A stretch of DNA of 64,000 nucleotides from Chthoniobacter sp. (GTDB taxonomy: Bacteria; Verrucomicrobiota; Verrucomicrobiia; Chthoniobacterales; Chthoniobacteraceae): assembly GCA_021414005.1 (NCBI GenBank), contig JAIOPH010000001.1, forward strand, positions 62,001 to 126,000, read 5' to 3'. The notes below the pieces were generated by a model. It was not told where the DNA came from, did no database searches, and saw nothing but the letters and a program-made list of their open reading frames with translations. The position numbers and the translations under genes are program-made. Positions 51,307 to 59,143 of the stretch are shown piece by piece; positions within the stretch are counted from its first letter, which is position 1; every line of letters starts with the position of its first letter.

Positions 51307-52274
51307 TCAAGTATTTCACCCATCAGGAAGTGCTGGCGCTCCGCCGCATGCGCGAGCGCTTTCTCGCCGGCACCGCGGGCGCGCAGGATTACTGGCAAAG
51401 GCCCGACGATATCGCGCTCTACGACACCACCTTTGCCGAGCGCATCGGCTGGAAATGGGACGGCGTGCTCGCCGAACTCCACGTCCGCGCCTGGCAGCCG
51501 CAGAGCCGACATGTGCTGGATTGGGGCTGCGGCAGCGGCGTGGCCGGTCGCCGTGTACTCGCACAGTGGCCACATCTGGAATCGCTCGCGCTGCACGATC
51601 GTTCCCCGCTCGCGATGCGCTTCGCGACGGAGAAAGCGCGCGCCGACTTCCCCGGCATCCACCTCGCCGCGCTGGAGTCGCCACTTCCACCGGATACCTT
51701 GCTCGTGCTCAGCCACGTCATCAGCGAACTCTCAGCGCCCGCCCTCGACCAACTGCTCTCCGTCGCGCGAGAAGCGCGGGAGATCATCTGGGTCGAAGCC
51801 GGCACGCATGTGGACAGCCGTCGCCTAATCTCCGTGCGAGAAACGCTGCGCGGTCGTTTCTCCGCCGTCGCGCCATGCACCCATCAGCACGCCTGCGGAC
51901 TGCTCGCGGGGAAAAATGCGCAGCACTGGTGTCACCACTTCGCGCGGTCGCCGTCGGAGATTTTCCAAAACGCCCGCTGGATGGATTTCGGGCGCGAACT
52001 CGGCATCGACCTGCGCAGCCTGCCCTACAGTTTCCTCGTCCTGGAGCGCCCGCGCCCCATTCCAATGCGCGACGGTTTCTCCCACATCATCGGCGAGCCG
52101 CGCGAAGGAAATGGGCATCTCAAAGTGCTGAGCTGCCACAGCGACGGCGTCGCCGAGCTGATGCTTCAAAAGCGCGACGCCGCCGCGCTCTACCGCGTGC
52201 TACGCAAAGGCGACGGGCCGCCCGTGCATCGGTGGGAGCTGACGAATGGAAAGATCACCGGCAGCGCGGAATAG
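51303..52274 (+). CDS. Rsm22/METTL17-like methyltransferase-fold protein
   Basis: 323 residues. The Rossmann core has VLDWGCGSGVAGRRVL and VLSHVISELS. It then carries the Rsm22 cysteine/histidine cluster as CTHQHACGLL and WCHHFARSPSEIFQNARW. In mitochondria Rsm22/METTL17 assists small-subunit ribosome assembly with an Fe-S cluster; bacterial members are barely studied. Start overlaps the previous gene by 4 bp. Its link to rpmF/plsX and another methyltransferase suggests a ribosome-related task. Confidence 0.75.
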   Translation: MIKYFTHQEVLALRRMRERFLAGTAGAQDYWQRPDDIALYDTTFAERIGWKWDGVLAELHVRAWQPQSRHVLDWGCGSGVAGRRVLAQWPHLESLALHDRSPLAMRFATEKARADFPGIHLAALESPLPPDTLLVLSHVISELSAPALDQLLSVAREAREIIWVEAGTHVDSRRLISVRETLRGRFSAVAPCTHQHACGLLAGKNAQHWCHHFARSPSEIFQNARWMDFGRELGIDLRSLPYSFLVLERPRPIPMRDGFSHIIGEPREGNGHLKVLSCHSDGVAELMLQKRDAAALYRVLRKGDGPPVHRWELTNGKITGSAE

Positions 52275-52284
52275 TCATCGGGCG

Positions 52285-52884
52285 ATGCCGCATGCCGAGG
52301 AATTCCAGCAAGTCACCGACGGCCTGTATTTCTGGCAGGCCTACGATCCGTCCGTGAGAGTCGAGCTCTCCTGCTGCGCACGGCGGACGGCGCGCGGTCT
52401 GGTCTTCATCGACCCTATCCCACTCGCATCCGAGGCCCTCGCGGAGCTGTGCGACATCGCGGCACCTGCCGCGATTATTCTCACCAATGGCAACCATGCA
52501 CGCGCCGCCGAAAATTACCGGCAACGATTTTCCATCCCGCTTTTCGCCCACGCCGCAGCCGTGGCGGAACTCGGTCTCACTGTGGATGAAGAAATCGCCG
52601 ACAGCGAAATCGTGCTGGATGAATTCACGGTCATCACCCTGCGCGGCGCGGCGCCGGGCGAGATCGCGCTCCATGCGGGAGGCGCGCTGCATGTGGGCGA
52701 TGCCTTGATCCATCTCACACCCCACGGTTTCACCCTGCTGCCGGAAAAGTACTGCACCGATGCCCGCGAACTGCGCGGCTCGCTGGAAAAATTGTTGCGG
52801 TTCCCGTTTGAAGTTCTGACATTCGCCCACGGTCTGCCGCTCGTGGCCCAAGCCCGCCCACGACTGGTCGAACTCCTCGCATGA
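52285..52884 (+). CDS. Metallo-beta-lactamase-fold protein with degenerate metal site
   Basis: 199 residues from ATG 52285 (an in-frame ATG at 52246 overlaps the previous gene). The strand pattern is that of an MBL protein (GLVFIDPIPL; AAIILTNGNHARAAENYRQR; LHVGDALIHL; LTFAHGLPLV). The canonical HxHxDH is replaced by NGNHARAAENY, and only scattered metal ligands remain. It may be a non-catalytic or altered-metal member. Overlaps the next gene by 4 bp. Confidence 0.65.
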   Translation: MPHAEEFQQVTDGLYFWQAYDPSVRVELSCCARRTARGLVFIDPIPLASEALAELCDIAAPAAIILTNGNHARAAENYRQRFSIPLFAHAAAVAELGLTVDEEIADSEIVLDEFTVITLRGAAPGEIALHAGGALHVGDALIHLTPHGFTLLPEKYCTDARELRGSLEKLLRFPFEVLTFAHGLPLVAQARPRLVELLA

Positions 52885-53435
52885 AAGCTCCCATCGCCAT
52901 CGTTTGCGCCGTCCTTTTGCTCGCCTCTTCCGCGCTACGCGCGCAGGAAAAGCCGCGCGAAAAGCCGCACGCCACCATGCCCCGGATGCAGGTTCCGGTT
53001 CCTGCCGCGGCCGAGGCTCCGGCTGTCGCTGCGCCTTCCACCGCCGGCCCGATCACCGATCCCGCGCAAATCGTCGCCGCGTTCTTTTCGCTCCTGCAAA
53101 AAAGCTCTGTGGATGCGGCCTATGCCAGTCTCACGCGCGGTTCGCGCATCGCGGAAAAGCCGGAGGAGTTGAAGCTGCTCAAGGCAAAAACCAACGAAGC
53201 CATCGAGGTCTTCGGTGCGATCAGCGGGCACGATCTCGTGGAGACGAAGGTCGTGGGCGCGCGGCTCGTACGAACGACCTACGTCTCGCATGGCCGCACG
53301 TTCCCGCTGCGCTGGCGTTTCTACTTTTACAATCCCGACGGCACCTGGCGGCTCATTGATCTGCGTGTGGATGACAAGCTGACCGGAATTTTCGACGAGC
53401 CGGAGGAGCGCAGGGAGTCGGACGCCCGGCCGTGA
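52881..53435 (+). CDS. Exported NTF2-like (DUF4019-like) protein
   Basis: 184 residues. Signal peptide (IAIVCAVLLLASSALRA), a Pro/Ala-rich linker, then a small alpha+beta domain (PAQIVAAFFSLLQKSSVDAA, AYASLTRGS, RWRFYFYNPDGTWRLIDLRV) with the cone-shaped NTF2-like pattern seen in DUF4019/DUF3887 proteins. Function unknown. Overlaps the ubiA-type gene by 4 bp. Confidence 0.65.
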   Translation: MKAPIAIVCAVLLLASSALRAQEKPREKPHATMPRMQVPVPAAAEAPAVAAPSTAGPITDPAQIVAAFFSLLQKSSVDAAYASLTRGSRIAEKPEELKLLKAKTNEAIEVFGAISGHDLVETKVVGARLVRTTYVSHGRTFPLRWRFYFYNPDGTWRLIDLRVDDKLTGIFDEPEERRESDARP

Positions 53436-54277
53436 TCGCGCGGCTGCTGCGCTTCATCCGGTTTTCGCACACCATCTTCGCACTGCCGTTCGCGCTGGGC
53501 TCCATGCTCGTCGCGGCGCACGGCTGGCCGGAGGGGAAAATCGTCGCGCTGATCCTGCTCGCGATGGTCTTCGCCCGCACGGCGGCCATGGTTTTCAACC
53601 GCCTCGCCGACTGGCAGCTCGATCAACGCAACCCTCGCACCGCCGAGCGCCACACGCTAATTTCTCGCGATGTCGCCATCGGGGTTTTGATCGCGAGCGC
53701 GGCGGCGTTCATCGGCACGACGTGGTGGATCAATCCGCTCTGCTTCTGGCTTTCGCCGGTCGCGCTGGTCATCGTGTTTTTCTACTCGCTGACCAAACGC
53801 TTCACCTCGCTCAGCCATTTTTTCCTCGGCCTCGCGCTGGCGGTTTCGCCGGTCGGCGCGTGGCTCGCGGTGCGCGGACACTTCGCCTTGCCGCCGCTCA
53901 TCCTCGCACTCGCCGTGCTGCTCTGGGTTGCGGGCTTCGATGTCATCTACGCCACCCAGGATCACGAATTCGACCGCGCCGCCGGCCTGCGCTCGCTCGT
54001 GGTGCGCCTCGGCGTGGCGCGGAGCCTCGCGTGGGCGCAGGCGTTGCATTGGATCATGCTCGGCGTGCTCGGCGTCTTCGGCTGGGCGGCTCGACTCGGC
54101 GCGCCGTTTTTCCTCAGCCTCATCCCTGTGGCCGGCGCGCTGATTTACGAGCACCGCAGTGCGGCGCGGCTCGACGTAGCCGCCGTCAACCGCGCCTTCT
54201 TCGCCAGCAACGCCTTCGTTGGCGTGGTCTTCGTGCTCGGCATTTTTCTCGATCAGGTGCTGCTCCCCCACGGCTGA
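53432..54277 (+). CDS. UbiA-family polyprenyltransferase (UbiA/MqnP-like)
   Basis: 281 residues from a GTG start overlapping the previous stop (GTGA). Seven to nine membrane helices and the two Asp-rich motifs: NRLADWQLDQRN with RTAERH, and YATQDHEFDRAAGLRSLVVR. It prenylates an aromatic acid in quinone synthesis. In this phylum menaquinone is made either by the classical or the futalosine route, so MqnP is as likely as UbiA. No other quinone gene is in the window. Confidence 0.88.
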   Translation: MIARLLRFIRFSHTIFALPFALGSMLVAAHGWPEGKIVALILLAMVFARTAAMVFNRLADWQLDQRNPRTAERHTLISRDVAIGVLIASAAAFIGTTWWINPLCFWLSPVALVIVFFYSLTKRFTSLSHFFLGLALAVSPVGAWLAVRGHFALPPLILALAVLLWVAGFDVIYATQDHEFDRAAGLRSLVVRLGVARSLAWAQALHWIMLGVLGVFGWAARLGAPFFLSLIPVAGALIYEHRSAARLDVAAVNRAFFASNAFVGVVFVLGIFLDQVLLPHG

Positions 54278-54282
54278 CCCTC

Positions 54283-54315
54283 AAAAAAACGCCGCCCGGT
54301 TTCCCGGACGGCGTT
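54283..54315 (-). terminator. Rho-independent terminator for the leftward gene at 54338
   Basis: On the minus strand the stem AACGCCGTCCGG / CCGGGCGGCGTT around GAAA is followed by a run of seven T. It lies 22 bp after the stop of the leftward gene and faces the end of the ubiA-like gene. Confidence 0.88.
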
Positions 54316-54337
54316 GGAATTCTACGGCGAGCGCGAC

Positions 54338-55438
54338 TTACTCGTCGTTCGTCGGCCCCACGCAGACGAGCCAAAGTTTGAGAAAGTTCATAATCTGCAC
54401 CTTGGTGAGTTGGTTCGCGCCGAGATCGTATTTGACCTTGCTCGCACCGGGCACCTGCTTGTCGCCCACGGTGGTCATCTGATCCTCGTATTTGATCGTC
54501 CCGGTCAGCGACGGGATGGTGTTGTCCACCGCGAAGAACGCCTCTTCGTCGCTCATCTTGGCAAATGCCGCCGCCTCGCCCGCCGGCTTCGTGTTCTTGG
54601 CCTCATTGAAGCGCAGGTTGAACTCATACTGGCCTTTGCCGTTGCTCGCGCGGTTCGCATCCTCGACCCACTTGATCGAGCCCGTCACCACATCGTCCAC
54701 TTCCTTGCCGTTCTGCTGGTAGAGAAAGTGGATGCCGTTCGTGTAGTAGTTCCCGGTTTCGTAGTCGTAGTCGAGGTTCCCGGTCACCACAGTGCGCGGA
54801 TAGGTCTGCGCCGGCCCCATTGCCAGAGCGAGCGACTCGAAACGCATCGGGTCGCTGTTCTTGACTTCGACTTTCACCTCCTTGCCCGCGAGCTGCCGCA
54901 GGTAGGTCGTGGCGCTGGCCGCCTTCTTGCCCTTGCCGATGAGCTTGCCGCCGAACTTATCCGTGAACGCCGGTGCCTTGCCGATCGCGTCCACCGCGAT
55001 GCGCTGCAAGCTGTCCGGCAAGCCTTCCTCGTTGTATTCGCCATTGGCCGCCACCGGCACCGTGCCCACCCATTTTCCGACGGTGCGTTTTTGCGAAAGA
55101 TTGGCCGGGTTCAGCACCGAGAGATCAATCGAATAGACGAGCTGCGCCTTTTGCCCCGTGCCGAGCAGTCCCGAGACGGGCGGCTGGCGGAGGATCGAGC
55201 CCTTGAATTCCGTGGTCTGCGCCACGGTGAGCGCCAGCGCATACTGGTCGGTCACGCCCTTCTGCGGCTTGCCTTTGTCATCGAGACTTTTCCGGGTGCG
55301 GAAGTCGATGTCCATGGTGCCGGAGATCGCGCCGGGCAGGTTCAGCTTCTCAGGTTCCTGCGCCCGGGCCGCGCGGGGCGCGAAAGTGGCGAGGCCCGCA
55401 AGCAGCGTGGCGAATGAGAGGAGATGGAGTTTTTTCAT
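54338..55438 (-). CDS. Exported protein of unknown function
   Basis: 366 residues from ATG 55438 (MKKLHLLSFATLLAGLATFA, typical signal peptide; AQA-like cleavage near ARAQE). The mature protein looks beta-rich with long hydrophilic strands (LPGAISGTMDIDFRTRKSLD, TVVTGNLDYDYETGNYYTNG, IPSLTGTIKYEDQM) and ends NFLKLWLVCVGPTNDE. No family recognised. It is a single-gene unit with its own terminator. Confidence 0.78.
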   Translation of the reverse strand: MKKLHLLSFATLLAGLATFAPRAARAQEPEKLNLPGAISGTMDIDFRTRKSLDDKGKPQKGVTDQYALALTVAQTTEFKGSILRQPPVSGLLGTGQKAQLVYSIDLSVLNPANLSQKRTVGKWVGTVPVAANGEYNEEGLPDSLQRIAVDAIGKAPAFTDKFGGKLIGKGKKAASATTYLRQLAGKEVKVEVKNSDPMRFESLALAMGPAQTYPRTVVTGNLDYDYETGNYYTNGIHFLYQQNGKEVDDVVTGSIKWVEDANRASNGKGQYEFNLRFNEAKNTKPAGEAAAFAKMSDEEAFFAVDNTIPSLTGTIKYEDQMTTVGDKQVPGASKVKYDLGANQLTKVQIMNFLKLWLVCVGPTNDE

Positions 55439-55573
55439 AGGATGGTGTGAGGAGCTGGAAGCATGTCTCCGCCTCTCCCGCAGGCAAGCGCAAATCAGCC
55501 TACGCCAGGACGCCGACTTGTTGCTTGCCGCAATGTCTGGCACAGATTCCCGCACCACCCCGCCGTTCCGCTC

Positions 55574-57358
55574 ATGCGCTTCATTTCCACGAAACTCCCG
55601 ATGTTCCTGTTTCTCGCCGCACTGGTTGTGATCCACTGCCTGATTGGCGGCGGCAGGGCGGTTTTCAGCCTGCCGGCGTTCGCGCTCCTCGGTTTGGCGG
55701 GGGTACTCGCGTTTCGGCGATCCGGCAGCGCGGGCTCCGCCGGCCCGCTGTGTCTCGCCGGCACCGGCGTGCTCTTTAGCTATCTGCTCGGACGCGCCGC
55801 GCTGTCACCCGTGCCATATCTCTCGCGCGCGGATATTTTCCTCATGCTCGGGTGTCTCGTCATCTACCTGCTCACGGCGTTTGTTTTCACCACCGCCCGG
55901 CCACGGTTGCTGGTAGCCGGCACGTTGCTCGCCCTGGCGCTGGTTCATGCCGGAGTGGCCGCCGTGCAGGCTTATGGGGGCGAGGATTACATGCTCTTTG
56001 GCTTCATCCGTCCCACGATGGGCAACCGCGCAAGTGGCATGTTCATCTCGCCGAATCACGTCGCCGGCTTTCTCGAAATCGCCGGCGTACTCGGTCTTTC
56101 GCTGACGTGGTGGAGTGTGCGGAAAACGGCAGCTAAAATCCTCCTAGGTTACGCCACGGCATGCGGTTACGTGGCGCTGCTGCTGACGCAAAGCCGGGGC
56201 GGTGTGTTGTGCGCGGTCTTCTCGCTGCTCGCGTGGGGGGCACTGGCGGTGCGGGTGAGCTACCTCCGCAACCCGCGCAGTCTCGACCGGGCGCTGCTTT
56301 TCGGTGCGATCGCCGCGGTGCTGCTGCTCGCCATCGGCGGATGGCTGCTGGCCCAGCATCAGGAACTGCAGGAGCGCATGGCCACCGCGCTCAGTCGAGA
56401 CATCCGCGTGGCCAACTGGCAGGCTGCGCTGGATCAGTTTCGGACCGCGCCGGTTTTCGGCACCGGGGCCGGTACGCATTTGTATTTCGGGCGCCTTTTT
56501 CGCCAACCGGAGCTGCAGGCCATGGATCCCGTTCATGCCCACTGCGATTATCTCGAGCTTCTCGCGGAATACGGAATCGTCGGCGCGGCGGGCATGCTCT
56601 GTTTCCTGGCTATTCATCTCCGCAGCGGTCTGCGGGCGTTGCGATCCACGGCTCGCGCGCTGCGCGGAAGGGAGGGTTCAGCCAGTCCCAAACTCGCACT
56701 GCTCATCGGAGCGCTCGCGGCCTTCGCCGCCATGTCCGCCCATTCCATTGTGGACTTCAATCTGCACATCCCCGCCAACGCCCTCACCATGGCCTTTCTC
56801 TTTGGGATACTGGCCGGTCCGCAATCTCCAGACGACGCCCTCCGCGAGTCGGGACTAAATTCGTCGTGGCCAGTTCGCGCGCGTGTCGCCCTGCCGCTGC
56901 TCGGCGCGCTGCTCTTGCTCCTCTCCGTTCTCGGCTGGCCCGGCGAATACTATGGGGAAATCGCCCGCCTTCAGTTGGCCGACGAAGATTACCCTGAAGC
57001 CATAGCCAGCGCGACCCAATCCCTGCGGCTCGATCCCGGCAATCCGTTCGTTTGTTTCCATCTCGGCGAAGCGGAACGCCGTCAGGCAGAACTTGAGGAG
57101 AAATATGCTGACCGGCAAAGGCACCGACAGGCTGCGGAGGCGGCCTATGCGCGGGGACTGCAGCTTTTTCCCCAAGATGAAAACCTGCTTATCCGTCGCG
57201 CCCAGGTTTTGGATCAATTGCGTCGTTTTGAGGAAGCCGAAGCTGCATTTCAGGCCGCCCTCGCGGCGGACCCCAAACTCAACGTGCTGAAATCGCTCTA
57301 CGAAAAGCACCTCAAGCTGCGGGGTGCCAGCGATACCGATGACGCCGCCGCCAAGTAA
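55574..57358 (+). CDS. O-antigen ligase/polymerase-family (Wzy_C) membrane protein with C-terminal TPR
   Basis: 594 residues from ATG 55574. About twelve membrane helices; the Wzy_C signature is GNRASGMFISPNHVAGFLEI, with the later VFGTGAGTHLYFGRLFRQ and HAHCDYLELLAEYGIVGAAG. C-terminal residues about 470-590 are TPR-like (DYPEAIASATQSLRLDPGNP, QAAEAAYARGLQLFP, RRFEEAEAAFQAALAADPKL). The family joins O-antigen or other glycans to lipid or protein acceptors. The TPR fusion is common in this phylum and in protein-glycan ligases. No glycan cluster is adjacent. Confidence 0.85.
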   Translation: MRFISTKLPMFLFLAALVVIHCLIGGGRAVFSLPAFALLGLAGVLAFRRSGSAGSAGPLCLAGTGVLFSYLLGRAALSPVPYLSRADIFLMLGCLVIYLLTAFVFTTARPRLLVAGTLLALALVHAGVAAVQAYGGEDYMLFGFIRPTMGNRASGMFISPNHVAGFLEIAGVLGLSLTWWSVRKTAAKILLGYATACGYVALLLTQSRGGVLCAVFSLLAWGALAVRVSYLRNPRSLDRALLFGAIAAVLLLAIGGWLLAQHQELQERMATALSRDIRVANWQAALDQFRTAPVFGTGAGTHLYFGRLFRQPELQAMDPVHAHCDYLELLAEYGIVGAAGMLCFLAIHLRSGLRALRSTARALRGREGSASPKLALLIGALAAFAAMSAHSIVDFNLHIPANALTMAFLFGILAGPQSPDDALRESGLNSSWPVRARVALPLLGALLLLLSVLGWPGEYYGEIARLQLADEDYPEAIASATQSLRLDPGNPFVCFHLGEAERRQAELEEKYADRQRHRQAAEAAYARGLQLFPQDENLLIRRAQVLDQLRRFEEAEAAFQAALAADPKLNVLKSLYEKHLKLRGASDTDDAAAK

Positions 57359-57436
57359 CATTTTCGTGTCCGCTCAAAATAGTTGTTGAAACTCACACCT
57401 CCGCGAAGAGAGTCCCGCCATCACCCCTTCCCACTC

Positions 57437-57829
57437 ATGAAAATTCGTCGTCTGCCCATCATCGCCCTCTTGGCAATCGCCACCCTCGTTTCCTCGGCTC
57501 CGGATTCGATGGCCGAAAGCAATCGGGCGAGCTACAAGTCGATCCTGCGGAAAATTTACCGCCATTCCAATGACGGCGACGCCCAAGACATCTTCAAAAT
57601 AATCGAAAAAGAACTCGGAAGGACGGCGCAGAGCGGTGATGAAAAACTGATTAAAAGAATCATCAAGGAACTCAAAAAGAATCGGGACCAGCTCGCCGAC
57701 GGCGTGTCGGATAGCGATCTGGATAAGCTTTTCAAGAAACTCAAGGCTTACATCCGCAGCCTCCCGCCCGATAATGGTGGTGACCAGGGTCCGGTCACTC
57801 CTCCCGAGAGTAGCACGCAAAACGCTTAG
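57437..57829 (+). CDS. Small exported helical protein
   Basis: 130 residues from ATG 57437 with a signal peptide (RLPIIALLAIATLVSSAPDS). The rest is charged and helical (YKSILRKIYRHSNDGDAQDI, KLIKRIIKELKKNRDQL) with a Pro/Gly tail. No family recognised. The 162-bp gap after it contains two hairpins without T runs (57837-57852 and 57885-57899). Confidence 0.65.
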   Translation: MKIRRLPIIALLAIATLVSSAPDSMAESNRASYKSILRKIYRHSNDGDAQDIFKIIEKELGRTAQSGDEKLIKRIIKELKKNRDQLADGVSDSDLDKLFKKLKAYIRSLPPDNGGDQGPVTPPESSTQNA

Positions 57830-57991
57830 TTCCGGCGCACCAATTCTGGTGCCACGCAGCGGTTGCGGTTGAGGATATGGCACGACGGACGCGGTCCGTG
57901 CTTAAGCGTTATACGGCTATCCCGTTTATCGCCGACGTTATAGGGATGTGGACTAACGTCCGCACCTTCAGGAGGTCTTTCCACTGCCGCC

Positions 57992-59140
57992 ATGCCGCTT
58001 TTCACCAACCGTCTCCTCGTCCTTTGGGCGTTCGCACTCCTTACGGCGTGTCCGAAAAAGCCTGAATCTGCCGGCCCGCAGAAAGGCGGTGCGCCGGTGC
58101 CGGTGAATGTGGGCGAGGCCGTGAAAAAGGACGTGCCCCTTGATCTCCGCGCCATTGGCAATGTGGAGTCCATCGCCACCGTCGAGATCAAGGCGCAAGT
58201 CGCCGGCGAGCTGATCGAGGTCGGCTTTCAGGAAGGACAGGACGTGAAGAAGGGCGACCTCCTTTTCAGCATCCAGCCGAAGCTTTACGCCACCCAGCTC
58301 GCCCAGGCCGACGCCAACCTCGCCCGCGATCGCGCTGCTGCTGCGAATGCTTTGCGCGAAGCCAACCGCAACGCCGAGCTTGCCGCCAAGGGAGCCGTCT
58401 CCAAAGAGGTGCTCGACCAGTCGATCGCTGCCTCGGACTCCGCCGCCGCCACCATCCAGGCCGACGAGGCCCTCCGTGAAATCGCCCGCGTGCGCCTTTC
58501 TTTTGCCACCATCCGCTCACCCATCGACGGACGCACCGGTGCCCTCGCAGTGCAGCGCGGCAATATCATCAAGGATCTGGCCGACACTCCGATGACCACG
58601 GTCAAGCAGCTCGCGCCGATCTACGTCACCTTTGCCGTCCCCGAATCCTACCTCACCGCCATCCGGCGCGGCCTCGCCGAGCGGCTGCTCCCCGTCACCA
58701 CCCTCGATCCCCAGACCGGGAAACCACTCGGCACCGGCCAGCTCACCTTCGTCGCCAACAGCGTGGATATGACCACCGGCACCATCACCCTCAAGGGTAC
58801 TTTCCCCAACGACGATCGCGCCCTCTGGCCCGGAGCCTTCGTCGATGTGATCCTCCAACTCGACACCGAACCCGGCGTCACCGTGGTTCCCGCCAGCGCC
58901 GTTACCATCGGCCAGCGGGGGCCGCAGATCTTCGTCGTGAAAGGCGACAATATCGTCGATCTCCGCACGGTCACCACCGGCCGCACGGTCGGCCAGGAGA
59001 CCATTATCAAGGACGGCATCCAGCCCGGCGAGCGCGTCGTTACCAACGGCCAGCTCCGCCTTTCCCCCGGAGCCAAAGTGGTCCCAAAACCCGCCGCCGA
59101 AGCCGCCCCGGCTCCCGGCGGCAAATCCAGCGGGGCCTAA
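57992..59140 (+). CDS. RND efflux periplasmic adaptor (MdtA/AcrA-like) lipoprotein
   Basis: 382 residues. Signal with lipobox-like LLTAC. Barrel-sandwich segments flank an alpha-hairpin: ATVEIKAQVAGELIEVGFQE, GQDVKKGDLLFSIQPKLY, hairpin about 90-165, RLSFATIRSPIDGRTG, then a beta-barrel (APIYVTFAVPESYLTAIRRG) and membrane-proximal domain. It links an inner-membrane RND pump to an outer-membrane channel. Followed 3 bp later by the pump gene. Confidence 0.93.
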   Translation: MPLFTNRLLVLWAFALLTACPKKPESAGPQKGGAPVPVNVGEAVKKDVPLDLRAIGNVESIATVEIKAQVAGELIEVGFQEGQDVKKGDLLFSIQPKLYATQLAQADANLARDRAAAANALREANRNAELAAKGAVSKEVLDQSIAASDSAAATIQADEALREIARVRLSFATIRSPIDGRTGALAVQRGNIIKDLADTPMTTVKQLAPIYVTFAVPESYLTAIRRGLAERLLPVTTLDPQTGKPLGTGQLTFVANSVDMTTGTITLKGTFPNDDRALWPGAFVDVILQLDTEPGVTVVPASAVTIGQRGPQIFVVKGDNIVDLRTVTTGRTVGQETIIKDGIQPGERVVTNGQLRLSPGAKVVPKPAAEAAPAPGGKSSGA

Positions 59141-59143
59141 ATC

